DNA from: Catonia carolina
Taxonomy: Eukaryota > Arthropoda > Insecta > Hemiptera > Achilidae
NCBI GenBank assembly: GCA_035578175.1
Contig: JAQMRL010000008.1
Location: 5,246,883 to 5,310,882, forward strand
DNA: 64,000 bases
Direction of reading: 5' to 3'
Part shown: piece by piece, positions 10,967 to 22,259 of the stretch
Position numbering within the stretch: position 1 is the stretch's first letter
Layout: every line of letters starts with the position of its first letter
Program-made: the position numbers and the translations under genes
Notes under the pieces: model-generated
Told to the model about the DNA's origin: nothing
Database searches by the model: none
The model's input: the letters and a program-made list of their open reading frames with translations, nothing else

Positions 10967-11766
10967 GCAAAAGCCAAATTTCTATAAAAAATAAAAATTT
11001 TTCAAAACAAAGAGAATCAAAAATTATCCAAAAGTTTTTACAGATCTAAGAAAAAGTGTATAAAATCAATAAAAAGTACAAAACTTTATCAAAAGGTCAC
11101 TTAGTGTACATCAGCTTACTCAGAAAATCCAGTAGAATTAAAAATAAGGAAATAAAAAAAGTGGTGAAATTCTTTTTGAGGACCGAGTTTCCTTAAGAAT
11201 TACTAGAAGACCCGACATGAACATTTTTATCAAAATCGGTTAACCGAAAGTAGTAGTTTATTTGTGCGATTGTTCACTTTTTATGATTCTCAAAAATGGC
11301 GCCTACGTTTTTTTTAAAATCGCCTCATAAGCACCGTGTGTGCTGTAATTCTTCGGGAGGCTGTGCAATTGCGGTAAAAATTGCTTTTCTATGATTGCAA
11401 CCTTCCAGGGCAAACGTCTGTATAATGAAAGTAATAGAACGTTTAAAAATCTACAACTTTTACTTCAAAATCTTTTTCTACAACGCTTAGTTTAGCGTCA
11501 ATTAGTGATTTCCTCATTGTGCTCATCAAAATCGGAAAAAATATGGAAATTTTTTAAAATATTAGGCTGTAGTATATGGATTTTTACGACAAAGGTGTAT
11601 ACAATTAAAGTTATAGGAAATTTAAAAATTTGCAACTTTTATTTCACTCAATTTCTACTACAGAGCCTAGTTTATAGGCAATTAGCGGTTTTCTGTATTT
11701 TTACCTCGAACAGAAGTTGATATTTAATTACCGTCATTCACTCATGATTAAACATAAGTTTAATAC

Positions 11767-11946
11767 GCCGGCCGCATTGGCGTAGTTGGTAATGTGCTCG
11801 CCTCTCATCATGCGGTCTTGGGTTCGAATCCCATTCAGGCACGGCATATTTTCATACGTTACAAAAAACATTTCATCCTTCACCGTCTGCATTAGCAGTA
11901 ATTGCAGAACAGTCGGACGTTAAACCAAAATAAAAAATAAAAAAAA
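11767..11946 (+). mobile_element. SINE-D, full-length reference copy
   Basis: Head GCCGGCCGCATTGGCGTAGT with A box, B box GGTTCGAATCCC, body, conserved tail GTCTGCATTAGCAGTAATTG then CAGTCGGACGTTAAACC and an A-rich end. A tRNA-derived pol III retroposon inserted in family A. Confidence 0.9.
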
Positions 11947-12536
11947 GTTGTTTTTCATTATTTAAATTGGCAAAAGAAAGTTGTGTGAGTAATTCACACC
12001 CGATTTTTTATATTATAAAATAAACTTACAGAAATATAAAAATATATTTTTGAGATAGTTGTTAGATTACGGAAGTTCAGGATAAAATAAATATCATATT
12101 TTTATAAAATGAACAGATGTAGTATGTCCAAGGCTTAGCTGAATAGAACAAAAAGTTGTTCTCTCTCTCTTTGAGAAACCTTTCTCTAGCGTTTCTTAAG
12201 AGCAATAGGAGAAAGTGAAATACAGTAGTACATAGGTAAGAACTAACAAAATAAAAATAATGTGAGTTTGATACTGATTTAAACTAAGTTCATATTTAGA
12301 TTTAACAGGCAGTGATTGTACGAGTTACGTTCACTTTTCACTTTCTTGCCTTCCTATCTATGCCTAAGAATAATGATGGGGTGAGTCGTAGACGACTCGT
12401 ACTAGAGGACCAGTTCAAGCGTTCATTAAGAACTAATATCGAGTACAATATGACTGTATCAGTTCAAGTTACCTATTACATGAGCTATCCAAGATAAAGA
12501 GTTACTAAAATAATTTAACGAGACAGATTGTTATTA

Positions 12537-12720
12537 TTATTATTATTATTATTTTATAATCAGTCTCTCGACTGGTTTGATGCAGTTCTCCAAGCTGTTC
12601 AATGTTGCGCAAGTCGTTTTATATTTACATACCTGTAACACCCTACATCTTTTGCAACTTGGTTTAAATATTCTAACTTTTGCCTCCCCCTACAATTCAG
12701 GCCCTCAATATTAATATTAT
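12537..12720 (-). mobile_element. LINE 3' end with (AAT)n tail
   Basis: On minus, the sequence ends ...GCATCAAACCAGTCGAGAGA then CTGATTATAAAATAATAATA. The triplet tail and uncoupled 3' end are typical of non-LTR elements. (ATT)n runs flank both sides, so the exact class is uncertain. Confidence 0.5.
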
Positions 12721-12725
12721 AATTA

Positions 12726-12771
<46 letters not shown>

Positions 12772-12772
12772 G

Positions 12773-13167
12773 CCCTTAACGGACAGGTGGAATGTCAAAT
12801 TATTTACACTCAATCTGTTCGTTGCAGGGCTAAAATAAATAGTTGTGTTTCTTATCACATGGTCAGCCAATTAAATGACTGAATCGTTTAAGAACAGAAG
12901 AGGTAGAGGTGTAAAAGACACTAATTAGAGTTGTTTCCTCTGAAAGTAATGAATTTCATTATACAGCCAGACCCTGTGGTGAATGAAGTGAAGGTGTCAT
13001 TTGCAGAGTGGAAAATATGTGCTTTTCAGAGGGCCCGGCATGCTGATAAGCATACTTTTCCTCTCAGTGAGGAAGGCAACGGTAAACCACCTCACTCCTT
13101 GATTTACTTAGTAAAACCTAAGCTGGTTCAAACCAGCCTTTCGGCTGTTGACCTAAACGACAACAAC
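12773..13167 (+). mobile_element. Family B repeat with 75-codon ORF
   Basis: Near full-length B, from GCCCTTAACGGACAGGTGGA to the CGGCTGTTGACCTAAACGAC end. It keeps the recurring frame MNFIIQPDPVVNEVKVSFAE seen in other B copies. Confidence 0.88.
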
Positions 13168-13308
13168 ATTAGTATTAGTATAGCGGCTGTTCTACATTAT
13201 TACGCCATTTTCCGCAACCCAAAACGCCATTCATTATTTTTTTAACATCTGAGTTTATTTACAGTCGTTTCAAAAATAACTGTAAGTAAATACAGTAATA
13301 TGAATATT

Positions 13309-13496
13309 TTTTTTATTTATTTATTTAACGTCTCATCAACTGCAATGGTCATTAGCGACGACGTTGGGGTGGAACTTTATGCAATTGAGGATGAAATGGT
13401 TTTTTTTATAAAGTATGAAAAAATGTCGTGCCTGAGTGGGATTCGTACCCAGGACCGCATGATGAGAGGCGAGCACGTTACCAACTACGTCAATGC
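13309..13496 (-). mobile_element. SINE-D head joined to an alternative tail
   Basis: On minus: standard SINE-D head (CATGCGGTCCTGGGTACGAA), then a different 3' part containing CGACGTCGTCGCTAATGACC / ATTGCAGTTGATGAGACG and poly-A with TAAA repeats. The same tail occurs at 15101 and 39621. Confidence 0.85.
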
Positions 13497-13529
13497 TAGT
13501 AATATGAAATTATTTACATAACAAAGACA

Positions 13530-13930
13530 ACATGCCCAAAACGGGCAGGTGGAGTGTTATTTTAATTGCACTCTATCTGTTTGGTCCAGGGCTAAAAAAA
13601 ATAGTTCTGTTTCTTATCACGTGGTCAGTTAATTACATGACTAAACTGTTTAAGAACAGAAGAGGTAGAGGTGTAAAAGACACTAGTTAGAGTTATCTCC
13701 TCTGAGAGTAATGAATTTCACTATGCAGCCAGACCCTGTGGTGAATGAAGTGAAGGTGTCATTTACAGGGTGGAAAGTGAGTGCTTTTCGGAGGGCCTGG
13801 CATGCTGATAAGCATACTCTTTCAACTCAGTGAGGAAGGCAATGGTAAACCACCTTACTCCTCGTTTTTACTTAGTAAAACCTCTAGAGGTTCAAACCAG
13901 CCTTTTGGCTGTTGACCTAAACAACAACAA
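13530..13930 (+). mobile_element. Family B repeat
   Basis: Full-length, from TGCCCAAAACGGGCAGGTGG to an (AAC)n tail. It belongs to the sub-type with AATTGCACTCTATCTG at the start. Confidence 0.88.
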
Positions 13931-13966
13931 CAACAAAGACAACATCCGGTACTAATCAAAGTACCC

Positions 13967-14128
13967 CGTTAACCACAGTCTAGTATTCAAACCCGTATAA
14001 AAGAGTTACTTTTATACGGGTAGTTTACCTTTACTAGGATTTCAACCACCGAACCTTCGTCTCCAAAAATCAGCTGTTAAACGGCTGACTCGATAATTTT
14101 ATCTGTAGACCAACCCGGTGGGTCAGTT
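13967..14128 (-). mobile_element. Family C SINE, tRNA-side half
   Basis: On minus: CCCACCGGGTTGGTCTACAG, B box, and the TACTTTTATACGGGTT segment, partly duplicated. The 3' half is missing. Confidence 0.75.
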
Positions 14129-14149
14129 TAAACTTCGCACTCCATTGTG

Positions 14150-14345
14150 TTCTTGAGATATTTTGCTCACACACACACACATATTTTTTCCATATTTTGG
14201 GGCCATTGAGCCTGAAAACGTGTATTTCTGGGGAAAACTCGACATGAAAACCATCCCTATATATTTATACAGAGCAAGGAGAAAGAAATAATGAATACTA
14301 AATAACCTGGATAATCCGAACTCTGGGTAATCCGAATTCCCAAAA
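14150..14345 (-). mobile_element. Family A left-end fragment abutting a pogo-like end
   Basis: The inverted family A left end, with a short (CA)n tract, runs into ACCTGGATAATCCGAACTCT, which resembles pogo/Tigger termini. The same pair of sequences occurs in opposite order at 10240-10420, so they probably belong to one composite. Confidence 0.55.
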
Positions 14346-14775
14346 AAAATAATAAAACAGGTTTCAGTAAGGTGCCGTGTGTCTTATCACATTGCTGTTC
14401 AGTAAATTGATATTTTAAGTACTCGAATACTGGACTGGATCAATTAATTGTAAATTAAAAATAAAATAATAAGACCAATTTGACTTAAAACAACATCAAT
14501 AAATAATAGAATACCGACAACTGAAAACCGACAATGACATTGTTGAAACAGTACAACAACGGTTCGCTGACAATGTTGAAAATGATTACGATGATGATGA
14601 TGAAATTTAATTAAGCGCAAACAGCGTAAAACACAAAGGCACAATAAAATGTTTTAATATTTGTATTGAATGGGCAAGAAAGAATCACATTCCACCGCAC
14701 AAACTTCTTTTATTCGTTCAAATACGAAAAGACGCTGTAGAAAAATCACTTATTTTTTAAAGAAACCATAATAAT

Positions 14776-15100
14776 TTTTTTTAATACCTGATGTGTGTAC
14801 GGTACAAACTGTTCAATTGAGAACAATAAACAACCCCATGACCCAATGAGATGAGGATGATGTGTATGACGTGTAAATGAGGTGTAGTATTGTACAGACC
14901 CAGGCCGACCATTTCAAAGAGAGTATGGTTAATTTAACCCCAACCATCAAAGTACACCGGTAACCACCGTCTAATATTGAAATCTGTACAAAAGTAACTA
15001 CCTTTACTAGGATTTGAACCAGGAACCTTCGTATCCGAAAATCAGCTGTTAAACAGTGACTCGCGGCGACGACTTTACCTCTAGACCAACCCGGTGGGTT
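14776..15100 (-). mobile_element. Family C SINE
   Basis: Near full length on minus, from CCCACCGGGTTGGTCTAGAG to the end ATCAGGTATTAAAA. It abuts a SINE-D tail. Confidence 0.85.
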
Positions 15101-15206
15101 GCATATTTTCATACGTTACAAAAATAATTTCATCCTTCACAGTTACAACCCAACGTCGTCGCTAATGACCACTGTAGTTGATGCGACGTTAAATAAAACA
15201 AAGAAA
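15101..15206 (+). mobile_element. SINE-D body and alternative tail fragment
   Basis: GCATATTTTCATACGTTACA followed by the CGTCGTCGCTAATGACC tail and AAATAAAACAAAG. The tRNA head is absent; a family C SINE lies immediately upstream. Confidence 0.75.
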
Positions 15207-15367
15207 AAAAGTGTTGTTCGCATAAAAATAGAACGAGTTAAGAGACTTATTTCGGCTTCCAAAACTACCCTTGATACTCTATCCTGTTCCTATAAATTAA
15301 ACTCTTCATAATCCGAATTTTCCGTGATCCGAACAGCTGCGGATTTTATTAGTTTAGATTATCCAGG

Positions 15368-15710
15368 ACCCACCGGGTTGGTCTAGCGGTAAAGTCGTCG
15401 CCAATATCAGGTGTTTAACGGCTGATTTTCGGAAACGAAGGTTCCTGGTTCAAATCCTAGTAAAGGTAGTTACTTTTATAAGGTGGTTACTTTTATACGG
15501 ATTTAAATGCTAGACAGTGGTTACCGGTGTACTTTGACGGTTGGGGTTCAATTAACCATACTCTCTCAGGAATGGTCGGCCTGAGTCTGTACAAGACTAC
15601 ATCTCATTTACATGTCATACATATCATCCTCATCTCATTGGGTCATTGGGATTGCTTATTGTTCTGAATTGAATAGATTGCAACGTTCAACGTATAGGGA
15701 TTAAAAAAAA
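15368..15710 (+). mobile_element. Family C SINE, full length
   Basis: ACCCACCGGGTTGGTCTAGC head, B box GGTTCAAATCC, body, A-rich tail. The segment TTACTTTTATA is duplicated internally. Confidence 0.9.
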
Positions 15711-16231
15711 AATAAGATTATCCAGGGCCTTCTGTACATAGTTGCGTTTACGGGAAAATTCAAACGCTTTACCAATCTTTATATTTTTATTTAAATGGCA
15801 GTGATTGTGGTTACGTTCAGTTGTGATTGTATACTGGCCTCTTCGTTCCTCATTTCAATAACAATAATCCACTCCACTGGTTCTGCTGTTGACTTCATTT
15901 TCAATTCTAACTAATATTTACTCATACTATCTCTCTCGCACACAAACAAACTCGTTATTTCTATCTCTCTCGCTCACTCACTCGCTGGCAATATATGCAA
16001 GGTTGGTTGTTTAAACTAGCTCAGTTTACTCAATCTGCATTTAATTACAGAAATATGGAACGCCGGCCATCATGGCGTTCCATATTTCCATTTCATATTC
16101 AAATATTGTCGTTTATTACATAACACGTCTCTATTGGTCGTAACTAAAGAATCTATTATAAATGATTTTCACTTTCTCATGATTCCATAACCGATTCATA
16201 AAGTGCTGCTATTGTGAAAAAAAAATATCTA
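15711..16231. other. Unassigned sequence
   Basis: Starts with pogo-like GATTATCCAGGGCC, then CTCTCTCG-rich and unassigned DNA. A short inverted pair ATGGAACGCC / GGCGTTCCAT lies near 16055-16085. No gene. Confidence 0.4.
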
Positions 16232-16730
16232 GTGTTAAACAATCACACGACTTTCTCTTGCCAATGTAGATAATGACCAATGTAACCTCTGCTTAATAAG
16301 GAGTAAACAATTTAAAATGGAAAACGTAAACTTATTTTAAACATGAGTGAATGACGCTAAATGAAAATCAACCTCTGTTCGACTTTAAAATACGGAAAAT
16401 CACTAATTGACGCTAAACTAGGCTCTGCAGATAAAATGCGTGGAAAAAAATTGTAGATATTTTTACCTATAATTTTGATTGCCGGCCGCATTGGCGTAGT
16501 TGGTAACGAGCTCGCATCTCATCATGCGGTCTTGGATTCGAATCCCATTAAGGCACGACATATTTTCATACATTTCATCCTTCACCGTCTGCATTAGCAG
16601 TAATTGCAGAACAGTCGGACGTTAAAAAAATTTAATTACATATACATTTGTTGTAAAGTGTATACTAAGACCGCAATCTTAAAAAATCCCATTTTTACCG
16701 ATTTTGTTAGAAAAAAAATACATAAGTTTA
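16232..16730 (-). mobile_element. Family A fragment, split by SINE-D
   Basis: The inverted family A right half (CACGACTTTCTCTTGCCAAT, then GACGCTAAACTAGGCTCTGC) continues across the SINE at 16481-16627 into ATATACATTTGTTGTAAAGT. Confidence 0.75.
16481..16627 (+). mobile_element. SINE-D copy
   Basis: Complete head, B box and GTCTGCATTAGCAGTAATTG tail, but lacking the TTACAAAAA spacer. Inserted in family A. Confidence 0.88.
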
Positions 16731-16812
16731 TCATATCGACCGTTCGATAGCAGGGTAAAACAATTTGAAGTGCAAAACGGAATGTTATTTTAAATATTAT
16801 AAAGTGTTGTAA

Positions 16813-17150
16813 ACCCACCGGGGAGGTCTAGAGGTAAAGTCGTCGCAAAAATCAGCTGTTTAACAGCTGATTTTCGGAGACAAAGGTTCCTGGTTCAAAT
16901 CCTAGTAAAGGTAGTTACTTTTATACGGATCTGAATACTAGACAGTGGTTACCGGTGGACTTTGATGGTTGGGGTTCAATTAACCATACTTTTTCAGGAG
17001 TGGTCGACCTGGGTCTGCACAAGACTACACCTCATTTACACGTCATACACATAATCCTCATCTCATTGGGTCATGGGGTTGCTTATTGTTCTCAATTGAA
17101 CAGATTGCAACGTACACACATTAGTAATTACAAAAAAAAACAATGTTATA
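16813..17150 (+). mobile_element. Family C SINE, full length
   Basis: CCCACCGGGGAGGTCTAGAG head, B box, conserved body and the ATTGCAACGTACACACATTA end plus A run. Possible 9-11 bp flanking repeat TATAAAGTGTTGTAAA on both sides, a target-site duplication. Confidence 0.9.
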
Positions 17151-17727
17151 AAGTGTTGTAAAGAAGGAGCAAAAAATAAACTATATATATATACTACACA
17201 GTTGGATGTTTTTAGAAATGTACGTACAACGCTAGCAGCAGCGCATTGCCCACACTGAGTCCCACACTGAGTTCATCTCGTCATTACATATCAGTAGGCC
17301 TACACAAATTAGAGATTAAAAGAAAATTAAAACTGAATGATTAAATTTTTAACATGGACCGAAACAAATGGTGTCCTTAACCCTTTCTTACCCAGTGTGG
17401 CATAGAAGTCACATTGGAGTGAAATAACAAAATTGGAGTGAAATTAAAGAGCGCTGGATGTGAAGTGTAATAATTTTCTGTACCCTAGCCAGGAATCGAA
17501 CCTGAGACCTCCGCTTTGCAGTATGAGATACTGACCACTACGCCACGGACGCGACCATTAGTTTCTTTTTAAAGTTAATTTTAGTTTTAGATATTCGTGT
17601 TCATTTACTAAAATAAAGTAACATTTCTTCGAGTATGTTGAATGTATACATTAGAATGTATACAATAGTATATTTTTTAGGCTGTAAATAGTAACATTTT
17701 TTTAAGTCTTAAATAATGCTTTGATCT

Positions 17728-18126
17728 GCCCATAACAGACAGGTGGAGTGTCAAATTATTTACACCCAATCTGTTAGTTGCAGGGCTAAAATAAATAGTT
17801 CTGTTTCTTATCGCATGGTCAGCCAATTAAATGACTGAATCATTTAAGAACAGAAGAGGTAGAGGTGTATTGTGACACTAATCAGAGTTATCTCCTCTGA
17901 AAGTAATGAATTTCATTATACAGCCAGACCCTGTGATGAATGAAGTGAAGGTGTCATTTGCAGAGTGGAAAATTTATGCTTTTCAGAGGGCCCGGCATGC
18001 TGATAAGCGTACTTTTCCACTCAGTGAGGAAGGCAATGGTAAACCACCTCACTCCTCGTTTTACTTAGTAAAGCCTCTAGAGGTTCAAACCAGCTTTTCG
18101 GCTGATGACCTAAACAACAACAACAA
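17728..18126 (+). mobile_element. Family B repeat with 77-codon ORF
   Basis: Full length, GCCCATAACAGACAGGTGGA to an (AAC)n tail. The recurring ORF is open (MNFIIQPDPVMNEVKVSFAE). Confidence 0.9.
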
Positions 18127-18385
18127 TGCTTTGATATAAAAATCATATTTAGTTTTTTTGCTACAAATTTAAGCAAGAGAATATTGTTTATGAAGCCTGC
18201 ACATGATTTCACTTATTTATATTGTTGGGAACTTTGATACCATCAAACCCAATGTGACGTATCTGTCACATTTTTTTATCACGGCATCAAAAAGGCTGAA
18301 GGTCTAAAAGTGATTTTATTTCATTTAAATGTCAGTAAAGTGTATGAAACAATGTACACATATTTGTTTGTGCATAGTTAAAAAA

Positions 18386-19185
18386 TCTGGTGTGAAACAC
18401 TCACACAACTTTCTCTTGCCAATGCAAATAATTAACAATAAACCTAACATAATAATAAACAACATAGTAATAAAGCATTAGAAATTAAAAAAAACTAACC
18501 TCAAAAACATAACCTTATTTTAATCATGAGTGAAACACAAAATGAAAATCGAACTCAGTTTGGCTTAAAAATACGGAAAATCACTCTTTCACGCTAAACT
18601 ACTCTCTGTAGAGAAAAATGCTTAAAATAAAAGTTGTAGATCTTTTAATTTTCTATAAATTTAATTATATACACTTTTGTCGTAAAATGCATACTAAAGC
18701 CGAAATCTTAAAAACATCAATTTTTCACAGTTTTCGTGAGAAAAAAATCAGAAAATCGCTAATTACTGCTAAACTAAGCGTTATACAAAAAAATGTTTAA
18801 AATAAAAGTTGTATAATTTTTAATTCTCTACAACTTTTATTATAGAAATTTTTGCGCTAAAATTCATATTAAAGCCGTAATCTTAAAAAAACAACGTTTT
18901 TACGTAAAAACAGCCTCACCAAGAATTTCAGCAAAAATGGCGCCTACCCTATCTTGTAGAGAATAAAAAATTGAATAAACCAGGCGATTTTAAAAAAAAT
19001 CGTAGGACTAGTTTTTGAGAAAATCACAAAAAAGTGAAAAATTACACGAATTTTTACTACTTCCGGTTGACCGATTTTGATGAAAAAGTTCGTGTCGGGT
19101 CCGGTAGTTGTATGCAACTTAAGTTTTAAGTTTCAAGTTCGTACGATGTTCCGTTCTTGAGATATTTTACACACACACACACACA

Positions 19186-19226
<41 letters not shown>

Positions 19227-19227
19227 T

Positions 19228-19260
<33 letters not shown>

Positions 19261-19411
19261 ACACACACACACACACAGACCAATCGCTAAAAACATGTTT
19301 TTTGGGTTCAGGGGGTCTGAAAACGTATAGATCCGGTGAAGAGTGGATTTCTTAAAATCGACATGAAAACAATACTTTCCTTCCTATATATTCATATAGG
19401 CAAGAGAAAGT
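18386..19411 (-). mobile_element. Family A element, full-length inverted copy 2
   Basis: From TCTGGTGTGAAACACTCACA to CAAGAGAAAGT with a long (CA)n block. An AAAAAT repeat flanks both ends, suggesting a 5-6 bp target duplication. Confidence 0.82.
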
Positions 19412-19436
19412 AAAAATTTGGGATTGAACGGGTTAA

Positions 19437-20440
19437 GAAAACGGAAAATATATTATCAGATTCGGTAATTAGAAGTTACGTTAATGGAAATCCTAGATCT
19501 TTGATTCTAGATGGTAGATGTATTGCGATATGTAGATGTAGACATAAAAGGGACAAATTACTTTTCGTCATCGACCGTGAAATGAAGTATTTCACGGTCT
19601 ATCGCTTCAGCTAAGAAAGTTCACGTAATACTAAATCGTAGGCCTTTCTTTTACATTCACTGTTTACATCACACACTGTCACTGCATTAGATCTACGTTA
19701 CACCAGTACACGTGATGATTAAAATAATCATTCATTCTCTCTCTCTCTCTCTCTCTCTCCCTCCCTCCCTCCCACACTCAATCTGTGTACAAAGAGAGAA
19801 AGTAACGAAATCATTAGAAATATCCTTACTATACACAGATTTTTCAACGAAATTTTAATAACAATTACTCCCCTCAACTGAAGCATTTAGTGCACAAGAT
19901 ATTTGCCCATAAACAGGCAGGTGGAGTGTAAAATTATTTCATCTGTTGCCTATTGAAATTAAAAATAGCTTAAACATGTTCATTTTTCAAGAAAGGCTCA
20001 ATTCATTGGCTCAATGAGATAACTGATGTTGATTCACTTGTAAGAATTGTTGGTTAGCGTTGCTGACTTGCAGTGCTTGCTATTCAGTCCTTGTAAAAAT
20101 TTACTGATCTTGGTAAACAATATAACAATAATAACTGATTTTAGTGTTAGTCATGTACAGGTGAATATCTGCTGTGAAGACTGACGGCTTGGTTAATATT
20201 GTTGTTAAAAAATATAGTTAACATGCGCTGTAGCTGCCGCTACAATTTGAATTGTCATTTGTAGTGGATGACGACATTTGATTTGTAATTCATTTTTATA
20301 ATTCATTTGATTTGTAATTCATTTGTAAACTTGTTTTTATGTTTTTTTTATATACCTATATAACAGCCGTTTACTTGAGTTGGTGGTTATTTATTCCTAG
20401 TAGATAAGATATAATTTTGTATTTGTATTAAGTGGAATAA
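19437..20440. other. Unassigned sequence with microsatellite and a B fragment
   Basis: Holds a (CT)n/(CCCT)n tract at 19736-19772 and a decayed family B start at 19908-19985. Otherwise no gene or known repeat. Confidence 0.5.
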
Positions 20441-20454
20441 ATAAATATCATTAG

Positions 20455-21130
20455 TATTATTAGTCGTAAAGCTCCCGAAGTGGAAGACGCTAAGTAAATC
20501 TGGCTTGTTTTTGGGATTTCTTTTATATTTTATCCGCCCACCAGTTTTTCATTCTTTGTGAGAATTCAGCTTTTCTCTGTTCACTCCACTTTGTTCCGGT
20601 TCTTGGAGCTTTTGTCTCTGGTTTAACCTCCCATTTTTTAACTTTTGTTCTAAAACTGTCTCTTATGAGAATTTCTTCTTTGGTGATTTTGGCCAATTCT
20701 AAATCTTTTTTAACACTTTGCATCCATTCCCCCCCCCCCATTAACAAGTGATGATACATATTTTACTATTCTCTTTGTAAGTCTATTGTCAGGAAGCCTC
20801 ATAATGTGGCCATAAAATTGAAGGCGTCTTTTCCTCATGTCTGTCTCTATGTTGGAATATTCTTCAATTTTCGACGTTCTCTGTAATCTGTACCCATTTT
20901 CGGTCCATCTTGGTCCAAGAATTTTCCTAATTATTTTCCTTTCTTCCTTTTTTAAGGTTTCAATGTCTGTTTTCCTGTTAAGTGTCAAGGTCTCACTGGC
21001 ATATAAAATTGTTGGTTTAATTACTGTATTGTAATGTTTAATTTTGGCATTTAAAGATAAACATTTTTTATTATAAAGGTTTTGCACCAATCCTAGGCCT
21101 CTACGAGCTTTTTGTATTCTCTCCTGTTGT
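20455..21130 (-). pseudogene. 5'-truncated LINE, C-terminal RT region, frameshifted
   Basis: On minus, two overlapping frames read LYNKKCLSLNAKIKHYNTVI, TILYASETLTLNRK, RKILGPRWTENGYRLQ and IKRMKNWWADKI-like sequence: the post-catalytic C-terminal region of a non-LTR reverse transcriptase. The frame is broken at a C-run near 20730. It ends in an (AAT)n-type tail. Flanking AATAAATAAATAT repeats (about 20435 and 21146) look like a target-site duplication. A sister copy lies at 29860-30376. Confidence 0.82.
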
Positions 21131-21167
21131 GAATATTTTTCAAAAATAAATAAATATTATTATTATT

Positions 21168-21455
21168 ATTATATGACTGAATCATTTAACAACAGAAGAG
21201 GTGCAGGTGTAAAAAACACTAGTCACAGTTATCTCCTCTGAGAGTAATAAATTTCATTATACATCTAGACTCTGTGGTGAATTGAAATGAATGTGTCATT
21301 TGCAAGGTGGAAAGTAGATTCTTTCGATGGGCCTGGCATGCTGATAAGCATACTTTTCCACTCAGTTAGGAAGGTAATGGTAAACCACCTCACTCTTCAT
21401 TTTTAACTTAGTAAAACCTCTAGGAGTTCAAGCCGGCCTTTCGGCTGATGACCTA
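21168..21455 (+). mobile_element. Family B repeat, 5'-truncated
   Basis: Starts inside B at TATGACTGAATCATTTAACA and runs to CGGCTGATGACCTAA without an AAC tail. Confidence 0.8.
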
Positions 21456-21460
21456 ATAAG

Positions 21461-21744
21461 ATACAGTATTCAGATGAGCTAATGTCCCCTAGCCGTGGGA
21501 GTGAGAGAATCCCTAACGCTGTCATTCTCACAAGCCATACGCGTCATTCCAATAACATTGTCTTTAATTTTACTCATTGTTGTGAGCAAGCGTTTATGCA
21601 AGCAGTAAACTAACAAGCGAGATAACGACTGTAGTATGTTTCCAGATTTGGATAACGGTAAATACCTTTGAGCGCATGCGTAGTTATGCCACATATCTCC
21701 CTCTCACTCGCCCTGCTACGGGACATTAATTCATCTGATAGCTG
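21461..21744. mobile_element. MITE with TCAGATGAGCTAATGTCCC termini, second copy
   Basis: Nearly identical over its length to the insert at 5290-5570, with the same inverted ends. Confidence 0.82.
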
Positions 21745-21842
21745 TACACGTTGTACAATATCATCCTCATCTCATTAGGTGATGGGGTTGCTTATTGTTC
21801 TTAAATTGAACAGATTGCAACGTACACACATTAGGGATTAAA
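21745..21842 (+). mobile_element. Family C SINE 3' fragment
   Basis: TCATCCTCATCTCATTAGGT to ATTGCAACGTACACACATTA. Head missing. Confidence 0.8.
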
Positions 21843-21895
21843 ATAAAGATTGTTTCCTAATAAATTAAACAAGGTTATTTGTTTTATTACTTACA

Positions 21896-22226
21896 TTGAC
21901 AAGAGAAAGTCGTGTGAGCGTTTCATACCAGATTTTTACTTTCTCTTGCCTATATGAATATATAGGAAGGAAAGTATTGTTTTCATATCGATTTTTCGAA
22001 ATCGAGTTTTCACCGTATCTATACGTTTTCAGACCCCCTGAGCCCAAAAAACATGTTTTTAGCGATTGGTCTGTGTGTGTGTGTGTGTGTGCGTGTGTGT
22101 GTGTGTGTGCGCGCGCGTGTGCGTGTGTGTGAGTGTGCGTGTGCGCGTGTGTGCGCGAGCGAGCGCGCGCGCGTGTGTGTGTGTGTGTGTACGTGCGTGT
22201 GTGTATGTGTGTGTGTGCGTGTGTGT

Positions 22227-22259
<33 letters not shown>

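Larger units (their letters stand above)
10291..12006 (+). mobile_element. Family A element, old diverged copy with nested inserts
   Basis: Family A left end (10291-10600, with a (TG)n/(CG)n block), middle (about 11190-11766) and right end GGCAAAAGAAAGTTGTGTGA (11948-12006) are collinear but diverged. Unrelated sequence at 10600-11190 and a SINE-D interrupt it. Confidence 0.7.
17377..19436. mobile_element. Family F piggyBac-like element with B and A nested
   Basis: Bounded by TTAACCCTTTCTTACCC and its inverse GAACGGGTTAA. Inside are a tRNA-like segment (minus, 17485-17560, B-box-like GGTTCGATTCC), a family B copy and a family A copy in the orientation opposite to that in the 6556 copy. Confidence 0.72.

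Noticed and set aside
11767..11850. True tRNA gene in the SINE-D heads, and similarly in family C heads
   Set aside because: The A and B boxes are present but acceptor stems do not pair, and the units continue into shared tails with TSDs and poly-A, so they are SINEs.
14444..14644. Minus-strand open frame of 66 codons with a His run
   Set aside because: Short, built on a GAT/ATC microsatellite, and without family features.
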